Shown: piece after piece, positions 1 to 14,010 of the stretch
Layout: every line of letters begins with the position of its first letter
Numbering within the stretch: position 1 is the stretch's first letter
Source of the DNA: Rhyzopertha dominica
Lineage: Eukaryota > Arthropoda > Insecta > Coleoptera > Bostrichidae
Assembly: GCA_025024175.1 (NCBI GenBank)
Contig: QCXZ01000138.1
Coordinates: 558,002 to 622,001 of the forward strand
Length of the DNA stretch: 64,000 nt
Direction: 5' to 3'
Notes under the pieces: generated by a model
Databases searched by the model: none
The model's input: only the letters and a program-made list of their open reading frames with translations
Told to the model about the DNA's origin: nothing
Program-made: the position numbers and the translations under genes

Positions 1-3000
1 GAAGCTGGAGATCTGAACAGTTTGCTTGAACAGTTTGAAGCTTCTGAGGGATTTCAGAGTAAAGAGATGGCTAGCGAGATAAAAGTTGAAGAGATGCTAA
101 TTGACGAAAACATCAAGATTAAACAGGAGGTTGCTGAAACATTTGAAGTCAACACAATGCAGCTGCCTACTGCTAGGATCAAAATAGAAGGCAACAGCAT
201 TAAAGATGGTGAGTAGTAAAATTTAACTATGGTTAGTAGTGTACATTGTATACATCTGACACTCTAGTAGGTTTAAAATCATTGAATATTAAAATCAAAA
301 TATGTTCAACAAAAAAGATGCTTGATTAGATTTGTATTGATTGTGTGCTGGTGGGAATTATAGCATGTACATATGCACTGCCAATTTTCTTCTAACATTA
401 GTCATCACATAGCTGCTAGGTATTGTTGTATGTTTATGTAGCTACTAATGTGTTTGCTATTCACCATTATTAAGAGGAGACACATTACTTATTATTTTAA
501 AGTTAGAACTGAGTGACTTCATTTAAATTATAGATATTGTATATTTAAAAAATGCAAATTTTTAATGATTTATAAAATAATAATTCTGTAGACTAACACA
601 GTTCTTTGTGGCACTAAAATTCTTATGAATTATCTTATTTGCCATCTGATCGGTAAAATTACTTAATCTAATTTCCTACAATTAGCTCTGTGGTTTTCTG
701 TATGCTTTGTTCTGAGAAGTTACCTTCACATTGACACTTACATGCAAAAAATCTGACAACATTTTGGAGATCTCCCAAAATTTAATACATTCTGCTATAT
801 TCTTCAACATTATCTGTTCCTTGTCTTCCAGAGTGTGGTGCAAAGAAGACTCATTATGAGCTTAATCTAATTATTTATTACTTGTTTAGCATTTCAAAAA
901 GGTTCTCATTTACTGCACAGACCTTGTTTTTATTCATGTTCATTTCTCATACCAGATGTTAGAATGGAAATCTAAAAGTGAATCAGTATTAAAAGATAAA
1001 GTATGTGACCCATTCAGTTAAATATAACAAATTTTTTAATTCTAACAGTTTAGCTTGAATGTTGCTGTTTTTTCAGATCAAGTTCAGATAAAGAAAGAAA
1101 TTAAACCTAAGGTTGAATCAATGCCACAGCCTGAACCAGCATCAGACGTAGTTAAAAGTAAACAAATCCTAGATGCCTTGCCGGAAGAGCTCATAAAGAA
1201 AATAAAAGAATCGGGCAAAAGGAAACCCATATCTGTGATTCCCGCCATCCCAAACAAGAAGCGTTGCGTTCAGCGAATACCGGAAACCAACACTTTAAAC
1301 AAAATAAAGGCTGCAAGTCCGAATGCTGTCAGATTAGATCACGATTACTGCAGCTCGTTGTCTCCGTATCCCAAACATCCAAAGAAAGATTCCGGATTCG
1401 AATCCTCGGAAGAAGATGAAAGGGCAATCATTCGAAATCAGCCCACTGTTAAGAATGCAGATGGGAAGTTAATGGTTTCACTACTGAAAGTGAACACAAT
1501 CAAACCGAATAACGTAGCCGAAGGAAATCAGCAACAGAAACGTAAACTTAATTTAGCGGAATACAAGAAGAGACGTGCTGTTACTTCAGCCGGAAATTCA
1601 CAGTGCAATTCTCCGATGAACAGCGGCCGGAATTCTCCCGAAGTGGAGGACGAGAATGTCAGGCGACAAAAGCACCAGGAGAAACTCACGCGCATGGCCA
1701 TGGAACTGCTGAATACACCCGCCAAATCGAGCAAAAACAGTGCACCGAGTGACGTAGCTGCCGTCGTCCCGCCAAAGAAGATCATCACTGTCCCTCCGGA
1801 TATGGAAAAAAAGACGCTTGTTAGTATAGGAGTGAACACCATGACCATTGGACGTCTACCTCTTTGTGCCGCACCAGTAGTCGAGGAAATCAAGCCCTTG
1901 CTACAGAACGCCAAGATCAGTACAAATTCCCTCATTACCGCAGTCATAGAAAGTATACCTAAGGTTAAGTATAAGAACGCACTGACCGTGGAAAATGTGC
2001 AACATCATCAACAGGCTGCTGTTGATCAGGAACACGGAGAAAACAAAACGATTGTGTACCTCCCGAAAAACAGAAAGTTGCCTTCGACCTGTAGCGTCCA
2101 TGTTCAGACGACAGACTTCTTGACGGAAGAGAACGTAAAGATAAAAACTGAACCGAGGAGCGACAGTTCCGCCAGTAGTCACTCGAGTAGACGATCACGT
2201 CACCACAGGTTAGTTGTTATGATTTTGCTTTAGCACGCAAAATTATTAAACAACAGTTATGTATCTAGGAGAAGAAGCAGCTCACGGAGTTCTAGATATT
2301 CAAGTTCATCCTACACATCAAGCTCCTCCAGGTAAGTTTTTTTTTTGTTTAATCAGCAAGAAAAAGAAAATATTGTAATTAATGACAACTATTTTTTTAA
2401 CTATTTTTGTTTAACAACTGATTTTATTTTAAATGATTTAAACGGAATTTTGCATGATGAGGTTTCGATGAAGATATTTTCAAGGTAGTAGATGCTAACT
2501 CTGGTATTTTAAATACACTCACTCATAAAAAGACGGCTACCTCAAAATTTTTGAAAAAGGCAGCTAAACAATGATTTATTTATCTTATTAACTACTGATG
2601 CACATATGTCTGTGATAAAAGAAAATGTACAAAGAATGATAACCAAAAAATCGCGTTCTTGCATTAAAAAAGTTCAAAAACAGTAACACAAGTAAGGAGT
2701 TCTCTTTCCATAGTAATATTAAAAGAAATGAGAGACGAATTGCGAGGGTGTAGGAATAACAAATAAAATAAATAACGCGAGGACGTTGCAAAACCTCCAC
2801 TCAAGAAAAAAAGATAGCATAACAGTCAGTGTAGGATAATTAATATTCCTGGGAGCGGTTATTGTCGGCAGCAGTAAAAGAGAAACCTCAGAATAAAAAA
2901 AGAAGTAAAAACAAATTTTAATAGGTAATGATAATTTATGATGTGTGTGGTTAACTATTTTGATATGTGTTATAGATGTATTTGCAAAGAGAAAGCAATA

Positions 3001-5214
3001 TCAAATAAATCAGTGGATTTTGAATGCCACCGAAAGGAACGAGGAAAAAGTACACAAAAGTTCATGTCGAAGAGACAGAAACTTTATTAATAGCATAGAA
3101 GACAGGATCAGAATGTTGAAAAACTAAATGGGGCAAAATAAACAAACACAACATGAACAAATAAACAGTAACATTAAAAACAAGTAATTAATTATAAATC
3201 TATAGACCAAGCAAAAACTCCTCTCACTTTAACTTTAACATTGGCCAAAGCCATACGTTGGGGCCTTTTAAAAAAACTGCTTATTAACCATCGATCACAG
3301 AGTTTCAATATTAAAAAAAGGTTATTAATAAACAACTAAAAATGCAAATTATATATGTAAAATTCAGAAACTTTAAATTATTTATGCAGTTCAAAACATT
3401 AGATAACGAAAGGTTGAATTTATTTGTTTTTTTTTACAGTTTAGTTACAGTTTATCATTTTTTCTCAGTCACACACACAGTGTGAAATCCTTCATACTAT
3501 GTAACAAAAATTTGATGAAGAGTTTTACTGAATGACGGATGATAAGATTTTTAAAATTGTTTTCATTTTTTTTTGCAGATAATTTTTTTGTAACTACTGT
3601 AACAAATGTTGAAATTTAACGTAGCTCAACTCACACATAAAAGACTAATCGTATTAAAAACATTTTTTCACTGTCAAACGCTTAGGGGGCAAACCATTCA
3701 CAATGCGACCTACACAATGTTACATGGATGTCACTTCTACTGAAAACTTGTCTAGGAGAATATCCTATGGTTATATCCTTCCAGACGTTTTAAGAAGTTG
3801 CTTAGATTAACTTCTACCATGCATGACAGCTTTGCTGCCAAAATACATACATATTTGTACTCTACATTATTGTAGTAAGTTTTCTCAAATTCTGTAATTA
3901 AACTAATCACGAACTGACGACTAACTGGTCCACATGTTTTTGGTTGAAAAATCTAGCGGTCACACTGGCACACATGTTATTTTCATAGTACAGTTATACT
4001 AGTTCACTTCTTTGTTCTGAGCTGCAAACTATTATAAAAATTGCAGGTTTTTATTTTATTATTATTTTATTACAGATAAGAATATCTCTTAATCCATCCA
4101 TACTAGAAAAAACTTGTTTACAATTTGGATGAGAGTGTTCCGGATGCGCAATTGTGAAAATTTAAACGAGCCTTAAACAATTTTGTGATTCTCTAAAAGG
4201 GTGGGTCAAATTTGACAAAAAACATGATTGCATAGCAAGTAAAGCAGTTTCGAGATGATGATACTCAATCCTTCTTGCTACTTAAATTTTTTGAATTGGT
4301 GACTGGGCACTAGAGTGATGCAGAAATAATTTTGAAATTATGATAAAATTTGGTCCCCCTGCAAGTCAAAATTGGCCTGTTTCATCATTTTTTCCAAACT
4401 TGGACAAAATGAGAGTTTTTAGTGCCTGGTGCCTAAAGATATTGAAACACAACACAAATTTAACAGTAATTATGTGATCATAAGTCCAACTGACTTACAT
4501 ATATTTAAAAAATGATAGTGGATTAATTAATTTGCCAAACCACAATTCCTGTCATAATTTGTGATAGTCTTTCAAATTACATTTACAGAATAGTACTATT
4601 TCACCACTCACATATAGAAGTGTAATTACTGTTGTTTATGGCGTAGGTCTTCATCAAGATCAAGGTCGAGATCGATATCACCTTGGTATCCAAGGAAACA
4701 GCGCAGTGTTGACCGTGATCGTTTGCAAGAAGTTGAAGAACGTAGAGTTGTCTATGTTGGTCGCATTAGTTATTCCACGACTCGTGAAGATCTTCGAAGA
4801 CGTTTCCAAAGATTTGGCCCGATCACAAGTGTCAGTGTGCACTTCAGAGAGCATGGGTAGGTTGCCTAAAAAGCATGGAGCGTCAGAAACTAAAGAGTTT
4901 TATTTTCAGAGATAATTATGGTTTTGTGACATTCTTAAATAAGCTAGATGCTTATGAAGCAATGGAACACGGAAATGATGATCCCTTTTATCCAAAGTAC
5001 GATTTAAGTTTCGGGGGTAGAAGAATGTTCTGCAGGACGAGTTATTCTGATTTAGGTACGTTAATAAATGAAGTGGTATTTGTATGTATTTATTGTTTTA
5101 TTTATAGATAATATGCATGAGGATATTGGCTGTTATCCTGCTGAAGAAGCAGAAGATTCCTTTGACAATTTGTTACGCAAGGCACAAGAACAAATCCGCA
5201 AGAGGAAGCTTTGA
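1..5214 (+). CDS. srl: PGC-1 family transcriptional coactivator (Spargel-like), 3' part, 6 exons
   Basis: A nuclear coactivator of mitochondrial and metabolic genes, recognised from its C-terminal half. Coding exons are 1-208, 1077-2208, 2269-2331, 4647-4856, 4910-5055 and 5108-5214. All introns are GT-AG and all phases agree, giving 621 visible codons plus TGA. The frame is open at base 1, so the N-terminus lies upstream of the window. An LxxLL nuclear-receptor box (LNSLL) sits at visible residues 5-9. A charged, low-complexity middle is followed by an RS-rich stretch (about residues 435-485). The RRM begins at RVVYVGRI (about 500) and has the RNP1-like NYGFVTFL (about 541). The tail FDNLLRKAQEQIRKRKL matches the conserved PGC-1 end. 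The RS plus RRM plus tail order is diagnostic of the family. Whether it is single-copy, and its true start, cannot be seen here. Confidence 0.93.
2332..4646 (+). other. Intron 3 of the PGC-1-like gene (2.3 kb), no feature recognised
   Basis: AT-rich intron bounded by GTAAGT at 2332 and TAG at 4644-4646. I see no conserved coding, RNA gene or transposon protein in it. The 868-bp intron at 209-1076 is likewise featureless. Confidence 0.7.
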
Positions 5215-5524
5215 CCCCTCGTGATTTTGTATTTGTTCTAATATGCTATTTATGTGACTATTTATGTTAGTTGATTTGTATTTTTTTACAGTTCGCCCTT
5301 TTTACCATTCAGTTTTTATTTTTTTTCTGAGAACAATTAAGCATTCGTGATTTTGTTTAACTTTTTTTTTATATGACTAGTTTAGTTAATCCATTTTCCA
5401 GTAATCATGATTGAAATGTAATTTTGCAATTGACTGTTGCTTTGCAGACGAGGATTAAATATTTTCAGTTGAAGATGTCTTTTATTTGTGATATTGAGTT
5501 TAAGAGAACATTTTTTTAAATTTT

Positions 5525-5530
5525 AATAAA
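5525..5530 (+). terminator. Polyadenylation signal of the PGC-1-like gene
   Basis: Canonical AATAAA about 310 bp after the stop codon at 5214, followed by GT-rich sequence (GTGTTGTATT). It fits the 3' end of the preceding gene. No other AATAAA was noted between the stop and this site. Confidence 0.6.
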
Positions 5531-5647
5531 GTGTTGTATTGCGAGTTGATTTATTTGATAAGAATCACACTGCATTCAAAAATTAGTATATAAAAAGTTA
5601 CTAGCAAATCCCCTACTATCCAACCTCTTAAGGAGCTGCAGCTCCAA

Positions 5648-6397
5648 CAGAGCTGGGAGAGTTACTTTTGAAATGTAACTAAGTTACTTTGCATAGTTAC
5701 TTAGGTAATTAGATACTTATTTATGAATGTAACTAGTTATTTTCAGAGGGAGTAAAATAAAAGGTAAGTATTACATATAAGGTCTTAAGGTCAAGTAAAT
5801 AATTAGAACACGATTGAACGTCCCAGAAGTTCCACTATACTGCCTGGACTACGTTGCTTCATACAGAAAGCTGCATTTTACTTGAGGGGTATAACTTTAT
5901 GTTGTGTAATGTTAGCACAGCATTGACAGTTCGAAACATCTGTCCATGAAGTTGTTTTTTTATTTGTTTATATCTATTGAGTTTGATTTCATATAAAAAC
6001 ATGCTTTAAAATTGTATATTTAATACGATATTAGCGTCAGATAGCGCTGCACAATCTAGTTCATTTTTAACAATTACCTTGTACATTGAGAAAAAAGTAA
6101 CTGGCAACACTGGCCAACTTTAACAGTCAGCACTAATCGTAATGCCTTTCAGTCGTTTCAGCTTTTACAGTCTAAATAAGTTACAACAGTAACTTAGTTA
6201 TTTTGATATAACTTCGTTAGGTATTTTAAAATAACTTGGTTACGTTCCAACAATAAAAAAAATAACAGTTACAGTTACATTTCTAAAAAGGAACTACATT
6301 ATTAGTTTCTTTTTGACCTAAATTAAAAGTAACTAAGTTACCAAGTGTAACTTACTTATTAAAAAGTATCTTGGTTACAAGTTCTTTCCCAGCTCTG
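5648..6397. mobile_element. Non-autonomous hAT-type element (MITE) with 8-bp target duplication
   Basis: The ends are inverted (CAGAGCTGGGA at the left, TCCCAGCTCTG at the right) and the element is flanked by a perfect 8-bp direct repeat AGCTCCAA (5640-5647 and 6398-6405). An 8-bp duplication and CAGNGCTG-like ends are hallmarks of hAT transposons. The interior is full of short GTTAC/GTAAC motifs near both ends, as expected for transposase-binding subterminal repeats. It has no coding capacity. It lies just downstream of the PGC-1-like 3' end. Confidence 0.8.
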
Positions 6398-6739
6398 AGC
6401 TCCAATACTAAAATAAAATTGTTGACTATGCTCCACTGTGGCTTAGCAACCAGAAGCAACATCCTGCAATTTGCCCCACCTATGTTTGCCTGGAAATGCT
6501 ATCTGTGCAATTTTTACTATAGGAAATCACTTAAATATAGTAATAATAATTTTATTCAGAAATTAAAATATTCTACTGCATGATGCTTTTCTTATGAGAT
6601 GACGTCGCACACAGCTCTAAAGCTTTCCAATTCAAAGGTAAGTGTTTTTTATAATGATACTCTTATGTACATACCAACATTCTGTTAGTCTGTGGTAAGC
6701 CAACATATTTCTGTTCAGCATATTTAGTATTATCAGAAT

Positions 6740-9370
6740 CAGAAATCATTTATTGTAGCACATTACAGGATAAGCAAGGATAAACAAAAGATACAAAAAC
6801 TTAATGCTACAATATGGTGTAATGTCAGCAAGGCTGTTTTGCAGTTACACCATAGTGTTTAACATTGGTGTTGTGCTTTCAAGAAAAAATCCTTTGCAGC
6901 AGACCGTAACAAACTGAGTGACAAACGTTGAATATCATCAGGCAAATCATTATACATAGTGTACAACTAGGTAAAGCTATGCTTAAACTTTTCTGTGGAA
7001 TGTCTTGCCACCTCAATCCTGTGCAAGCCTCGCGTATTTAGTTCATGGATATCTTTCATGAGTATAATCTTGTTAAAAAGATAAGATGGCGTTTTACTAA
7101 TTAGAGTTTTATAAATTTGACACATCATAGAGTACTGAAAAGCATTCTCAATATTTAGCCATTGTAACTGCTGAATGTATACAAACACATAATCTCTTCC
7201 ACGCAGATTAAAGCAGTAACGTATATATACAAGTGTTCTGTATTTTTTATAGTCTGTACAAATCAGCTTTAGTTATATGAGAACAATAAACAGCCAGACA
7301 ATATTGAACTATAGGCAAAATCAGAGTTACATTACATTACGTTACATTTTTGGCAAACACTGCATACATGACTAGAAAAGCTAATATCACTGTCCATTAT
7401 AAATACCCAGGTTTCAAACTTCACTACATATATTAAGAACGCAGTCGCCCATTTTCAAAGTAAACTTGCTGCTATCACATATCTTCCTCCGTACCACTCG
7501 AGAACCACACCACATTGCTGCAGTTTTGTTCACATTCAGCCTCAGAGAATGTTCACCACACCACTGCAAAACAGTAGACAGGTTATCGTTGTATAGCTCC
7601 ACTTGTGCTTCCACGTTTGATGGACTCATAGCCATATACAACTGTATCATCAGCGTAATGATGAACTGATATATCAGCCAATTGATTTCGGAAATCACTA
7701 ATGTAAATAGAGAAAAAACCGGCCCCAGCACAGAACCTTGCGGCACACCAGTTGAAGTATCACAACTGCTCGATCAAACAACCAGAACCATGTTCTACCT
7801 TGACTGCCTGAGAGCGCTCTGATAAATAACTTCGAAACCAATCCAGGGCCTCTGGAGAAAAATCATAATATTCAAGCTTTGCAAACAAGATCCCATGGCG
7901 AATATATGGTGTCAAAAGCTCTTGAGAAGTCCAAAAACACTAGCGCTGTACACTGACCCGCGTCCTGGTTGCGCAACACATCAACAGTATATAATGTTTA
8001 GAAGTGCAGTGACGGTACTGTGATCAACCCTGAAACCAGACTGCAAGTCAGGGATGATACTTTCTTTGGAAAGTTAGCTATAAAGTTGGTCCCTAACACA
8101 TTTCTTCAAAATTTTAGACAGCATTGGCAAAACGCAAACTGGACGTAGGTCCTTCAAATGTGATGGCCTCGCACACTTCCGTAGGGGCGCAATCATTTCC
8201 ATCTTCCAAGCAGCAGGAAACACTTTTATTTGCTCTATAAGCGAATTGAGTATATCCAATAGTGCATCAATACAAAAATGCAACAGCAACAGTATCATAT
8301 TGAGGGAAATTCCATCAAAATTAGTGGCATATTAGACTTAATCCTGGATAAGGTGGATACTACAAGCTGTTTAGTAATTGTATTCAACTGGAAACACCGG
8401 AGTTTTTTATTATCATAGATTCGGAATGCTGATGCATGCTGATGCATGATACAAAGAAGTTGTAAATAACATCAGCATCCTGCAAATTTTCAGGAAGAGC
8501 GTTGGTTGTCCTATTGTTCACACTGATCGCCTCTTGCTCTGTATATGTGCTGCATATGCACTTTTTTTTGTCTAACTGCCTTTGTGACAAAATTTCCTAA
8601 GTCAACATAATATGCCCCCCTTCAACGATGTCGCGTTTTTCTATACTTCGCATAAGCTCTGTCCTTCGCCTTGATCATTTTTGACTTCTGCTTCACTTTT
8701 ATCATCTACATTATCATCTCATTAAACATTTCAAGTTTTCTATTAACATCACTTTCTTCCAATATGCAATGTCACGGAAGCCGTCCTGCATCACTATTGA
8801 ACTGTTTCATATCCATGTTCCTCATATCCCTTACATACTTCATTCGTTTTATTAGAGATTTTGTTTTGAGTAAACAGCCATACCTGCCCCGGCACCTTCT
8901 TGAGGTGACGAGGTTTCTATCCTGCCTAGTCATTGTATAGTCCTCAATCACGAAGAGTTCATCATGACCATCTGCACTCATCAAAGTCTCTGTAATTGCA
9001 CATACATCAAAATCTCTGTCCCTAATCAATTCAGAAAGGACCCCAATCCCTGTGTTCAAGGAACTAACATTCAACAAACCCAATCTAAATTCCCCGTTAC
9101 ATAAACCATTTAATTTAAATGAACCTCACTCAACTTTTAGTTTTTTAATTGTTCTAAGTCTTCTGTAGAATTCACTTTGAAACTTCTACCATTTTCATTC
9201 ACTTGCTCATAAACGAATCCATCCCTGACCCATGCCAATCTGTTCCTTTAAGTACACCATTCGCTTGGCCCGCATAAAGAGGTCAAGATTTGCCTTAGTG
9301 ATATCATGATTGAGATATATCTTACTATCATCGGGCATGCCCAACAGACCAACGTCGGACGAATCTATAT
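6740..9370 (-). mobile_element. Degenerate LINE (Jockey/CR1-like) with ORF1 tail, endonuclease and RT pieces
   Basis: Read on the minus strand, broken frames follow the order of a non-LTR retrotransposon. An ORF1 C-terminal domain (DSKIYLNHDITKANLDLF, about 9330-9270) comes first. An AP-endonuclease start follows (FDVCAITETLMS, within 9083-8772). RT blocks come next: LKDLRPVCVLPMLSKILKK near 8130, then PQGSVLGP and a QLYMAMSPSN strand with LRLNVNKTAAMW (7746-7414). A C-terminal part with YNDLPDDIQRLS (about 6940) ends it. Frameshifts and stops are frequent, so it is dead. The clade cannot be fixed without alignment. Confidence 0.75.
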
Positions 9371-9379
9371 ATGTATAAA

Positions 9380-9790
9380 AAAATGTATTTTACTTCATTG
9401 TCACTAATTAGTTCATAATAAAGCTTAAAGAAAAACACATTTATAAATATAGACCATCGAGAGTAAGTATGCTATGCTGGCGAAAAACATTTCTATAAGT
9501 TTTTGTTCGTTTTAAGCCAAATATGGAATGAAGACAGCATTTCTGAAGAAAGATTTTGTCAGCCTTCACTGAGACTCCCCAGAACATGATACCAAATCTT
9601 ATGTTAGCGTGAATATAAGCATAGTATGCATTAAGAGCAGCAGTTACACCCATAGAGGTTGCCAGGATTCTTAGCATGTTCTGAATAAAATGCAACTTCA
9701 CATCAATATGTTTAGTTTTCTTGTGATGTTCTGCATTTTTAATTAAACATAGGTAATGACACTTGTCTACGTTTAGCTTCACTGGTCTAT
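9380..9790 (-). mobile_element. Second LINE fragment (RT C-terminal part)
   Basis: A minus-strand frame at 9782-9441 begins with PVKLNVDKCHYLCL, the LN..KC motif just after the RT active site, and continues through the thumb region (YYAYIHANIRFGIMFWG). It abuts the 3' end of the next LINE at about 9805, which ends in AATAAACTTCTTCTTC. It may therefore be the host into which that LINE inserted. Confidence 0.6.
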
Positions 9791-9805
9791 CGAGATCAAT
9801 ATAAT

Positions 9806-11830
9806 AAAGAAGAAGAAGTTTATTCCAACAACAACTAGTCTATAATGGCACATTTTATTAACAAACAAATGGCAGTCAGAACAGAATCGATAATGTATAT
9901 ATATGTATTCAACTAATCCAATCCACACGTAATATTGTTCACATACTCATGATACTATGTTACAAAATAATATAGCCTATAACTACAACCCAGAAAAAGC
10001 ACCAGTCAGCCTACTCTTACAAATCTGGTAGTAAAATCATAAAAAAAAATATTTCTATATCTGTGTCTCCAGCCAAACAGTTGTATAATCTGAGATAGCC
10101 AACCAGAGAAGAGTGAAGGCGATGGAAAGTGTTTGGGATACTACAATAAAAAGTTAAAACTGCTCGAGGTACAGTAAAACCGTTGTATTCAAGTAACTCC
10201 CCAAGCAACAGTTTTTGGAGAAATACTAAACAGAGAATATTTCTTCTAGATAAAAGGCTGCTTTCCCAACATCAGCAAGGGGTTCTCCCAATTCACAGTG
10301 TCTCACTGGGTATCTATTAAACAATTTTAAATGTAGGTATTTTGCAAACTTTCTGAGGACATACTCCACCAATTGACATAATCCTGATGATAAGGAGCCC
10401 AGACAACATAGCAGTATTCAATCCTAGATCTTACTAAAGTGTAGAATAACAGTTTTATACATGTTACATTTACAAAATCCCTAGTATTTCCTGAGTATAA
10501 ATCTCAAAGTTGTCAACCCCGTTACATGGGGAGAGAATGACAAGTCGTATACACAGCTTTCTTAAATCAAAGGTTTCATTATAGCTCTCAAGGGGATATC
10601 CATTGATGTTGTAGTAATAATTTATTAAATTCGACTTTCTTGCAAGTGTGATTTTTTACAGTCACTCTCGTGAGTGTCTATTAATATGTGCAATCCTTAA
10701 ATCATAAGCATAAATAAAAACACGACAATTTATATAAAGTATTACATCATTATAAAATATATCAAACCTATTCACTAGTAAACTTTTGAACAAAAATAAC
10801 AAATCATCACAAAAACCTGCACGCCTCAGCTTACTCAACAATATTTAGTGATGACCCTATCAAACGCCTTTGTAAGGTCGGTGTATGTAGCATCTACTTG
10901 AAGACGATTGTCTAAAGCATCGGGCAGGAAATGAGTAAATTCACACAAATTAGTTACTGTAGATCTCCTTGCGAATCCATGTTGCTCGGGGACAATCCGA
11001 GAACTAAAGTGAGCATATATACTATGCAAGACCAAACACATTAAATAAGCTTAGCAAAATTTGATAAGGATTAAGGCTAATGGTCTATAATTATTAATAT
11101 TAATATACTGCGGTGGATAATATTAGATTTTATATATGGCGCAGTGGATAAATGCAGCATTGAATAGTCAGTCAGCAGGAACTCAGGTATATTATCAGGT
11201 CCACTCAATTTGTTGGTTCAAAATTTTTTTAATGCATCATCATCCTCAAGTATAAATTTATGCAGTACCAGGTTATTAGTACAGACACGATCATCACTGT
11301 AGTCACAGTCAAGTCAACCGACACTATCACAGAATTCGCACCTATCAAACATATCATTGGCCAAGTTGCAGCGAAGATTGCTGTTGGAGGTGGCACTCAC
11401 AAAAATACTAGATGGGCTGGTAAAGGCATCAACAATATCTTGCTGAGTCTTCAGAATCTCATCCTCATTCCGCATGCAGCCGGGAATCCCACATGATCCT
11501 CTCTTCTGATTAACAAATACCTAAAAACGATATGGATCATACAATAGGAGACGCTCCGTCGCTTTTGTGTATTTCCGGTACTCATTTCGTACCTTATTAG
11601 TGATATTACGACTCAGGGCTTTTACACTGTCCATATGATGATTTAATCTCGTATATCTATAGTTATTATCCAATGCCTCCTTTTCATGTTTAGCATAGAT
11701 ATTATTTCTGTAGTAAACCAGGACGGATACTTGGTTTTTCCAGGACAGAAAAATTTGTCTAGGTGCAAACCTGTCAAGAGTATCATAAAGTATAGCATAA
11801 AATATTAAGTTCTTCCATAAAGTTGCCCAG
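9806..11830 (-). mobile_element. LINE copy, 5'-truncated, inserted into the copia RNase H region
   Basis: Minus-strand pieces follow LINE order. A pre-RT segment (NEYRKYTKATERLLLYDPYRF, 11590-11521) reads on into WVFVN-like and DED-rich sequence. An RT block (PEQHGFARRSTVTN, then VDATYTDLTKAFDRV) lies at 11041-10840. A C-terminal block follows at 10208-10030. The reading frame at 11967-11521 is a fusion: its first third is copia RNase H and its last part is LINE, so the junction lies near 11830. Many stops make it non-functional. Confidence 0.65.
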
Positions 11831-14010
11831 CAAAATAAGCTCTGAAGATGGAACATATACTTTGCATCTGCAGTAGATCTTGGGACGCATTTTTGCCTAT
11901 GTGAAGACCAACTAACTGACCCATCTGCCATAACACTAATGTACCCAGTTGTTGAACGACGACACAAGTGTCCAGATCATATGCAAATAAGGCATAGAAG
12001 AAAACTTTTAGTCGAATGATGCTCCATGTGTACTTTATTCTTGTATTATTAGTTCCCTGAAGGTACTTGAAGATGGTTCTCACAGCTAACCAATGGTCTA
12101 TACCAGGATTATTTAGGAATCGACTAACTTGACTCAAAGCGTACATTATATCCGGCCGTGACACAGTGGCGATAAACATTACACTTCCTACAGCTTCCCT
12201 GTATCGTTTCAGTTTCATTTCTTTCCTGTCTTCTTCCTCAACTGGACACTAACCACTATAAAGAGGGTTGCTTGCGTTCAATGGTACTGCATTCGACTTG
12301 CAATTTCCCATGTTAAATTTCCTTATTGTACAAGTGTATCCGAACTGACAAATAAATGTTCCATGTTTATGACGATGATTGATCTCTAAACCTCAAAAGT
12401 ACTTTCCAACGCCAATTGCGTAATCTCAAAATATTTTGCAATTTCACTGAATAAACTATTAATTACATTAACTGACTTGCAGATAGTAAGACTATCATCA
12501 ACATATAAAACCAACTGGCTGAATCAAAAATTTGTGCGGCAATTTGCAAACTTGATTCCAACAACGAAGTGATAGTTTTAATCTTTTCTTTTTTGTAACT
12601 TACAGAATAATGCCTTATTTTTATCTTCAAAACCAATTGGCTGTTGCATATAAACTTCTCCATGAAGTTCACATTATATGTAGCAGCTACATATAATGTT
12701 CTTATGGAAGTATAAAAGTACAACAGGGGCAAAAGTCTCTTGAATATCAACACCATCTTGCTGTGATGCCTTTGGCACCAAACCTTGCTTTAAATTATCA
12801 GTTGTACCATCAGGTTTCAGTTTTACTCCATCCAACAGTTTTACTTCCTGGTGGCAAGGGTACCAATGTCCATGTTTTATTGACCTTCAGCGAGTAATTT
12901 CATCTTTCATTGCCCTGTTCCAGTGCTCTGATGAACTTGAAGACATTGCCTCTTCGAACTTTAATAGTTCATTAACAATTGCTGCACATGCTACAAAATT
13001 TGAATCACGGTAACGAACAGGTAGATTAACTGCATCACGATTCCTTAAATCCCTTGTATTTTCTTCTATTAATGGAACCATCTTCGTTCTCTTTTATATT
13101 TTCATCTTCTGTAGATATTTCATTTTGCTCTTCTGCATCAGTAAGTAACCATTCGAAAAATACATATTCTTTAGAATTCACATGATCTGAGATATTTTCA
13201 TTGAAAACGACATGACGTGAAATTATTATCTTGTTAGTTTCAGCATCATACAGTATAAACACTGCTACATTTGTCATAACTAAACATAATCATTTTCTTT
13301 GACTTATTTTCAAATTTTCCACGAATTGGTTTTGTATACACCATATAACATGAGTGCAAATCAAATTTCCTCAGGTGACCGAAAGACGGTTTATTAAACC
13401 ATTGCTCATATGGTGTTAAATCACCATTGGCTTTATATCCTCTTCTGTTTAACAGGTAGACAGCTGTGTTCACTGCTTCTGCCCATAAATTTTCTGAAAG
13501 ATCGGTATCAAACAGCATAGATCTGGCACTTTCCACAATAGACCTGTTGTCTGTCCATTCTACTCTGCCATTTTATTCAGGTATGTAAGGACTTGCAGTT
13601 TCCTGAAATAATCCGTTTATATACTCTTCAATTATCAGTACGCAGCCGCAGCACGTCTACTTTGTTACCAGTCCGTCTCAATCATCCTTTCAATTTCCAG
13701 AAATGTAGAAAAAGCATTACTTTTGTTCTGTAAAAGAAACGCACAAATCGCAATGAACTGCAGTCATCCTTTAAGGTCATGAAATAATTTGCCCCACCAA
13801 GGGACGCAATTGGCATTTTTACACAAATATCTGTATGAATTGCCTCCCCGGTCGCTCTTGAATGAAGGTTGGACTTGAATTATTCTCGGTGGATTTTTCC
13901 ATACTTTGTCAGCCAATTCCTTTAAGGTCTTGAAATTCACGTGCTCTAGCCGTTCATGCCAACGTAGAACAGAATTGCTTGTTACAAGATTTGCTTGCTC
14001 CAGAATGCTT

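Noticed and set aside
1528..2198. Minus-strand open frames opposite exon 2 of the PGC-1-like gene
   Set aside because: They are antisense shadows of a well-supported spliced exon and show no recognisable domain.
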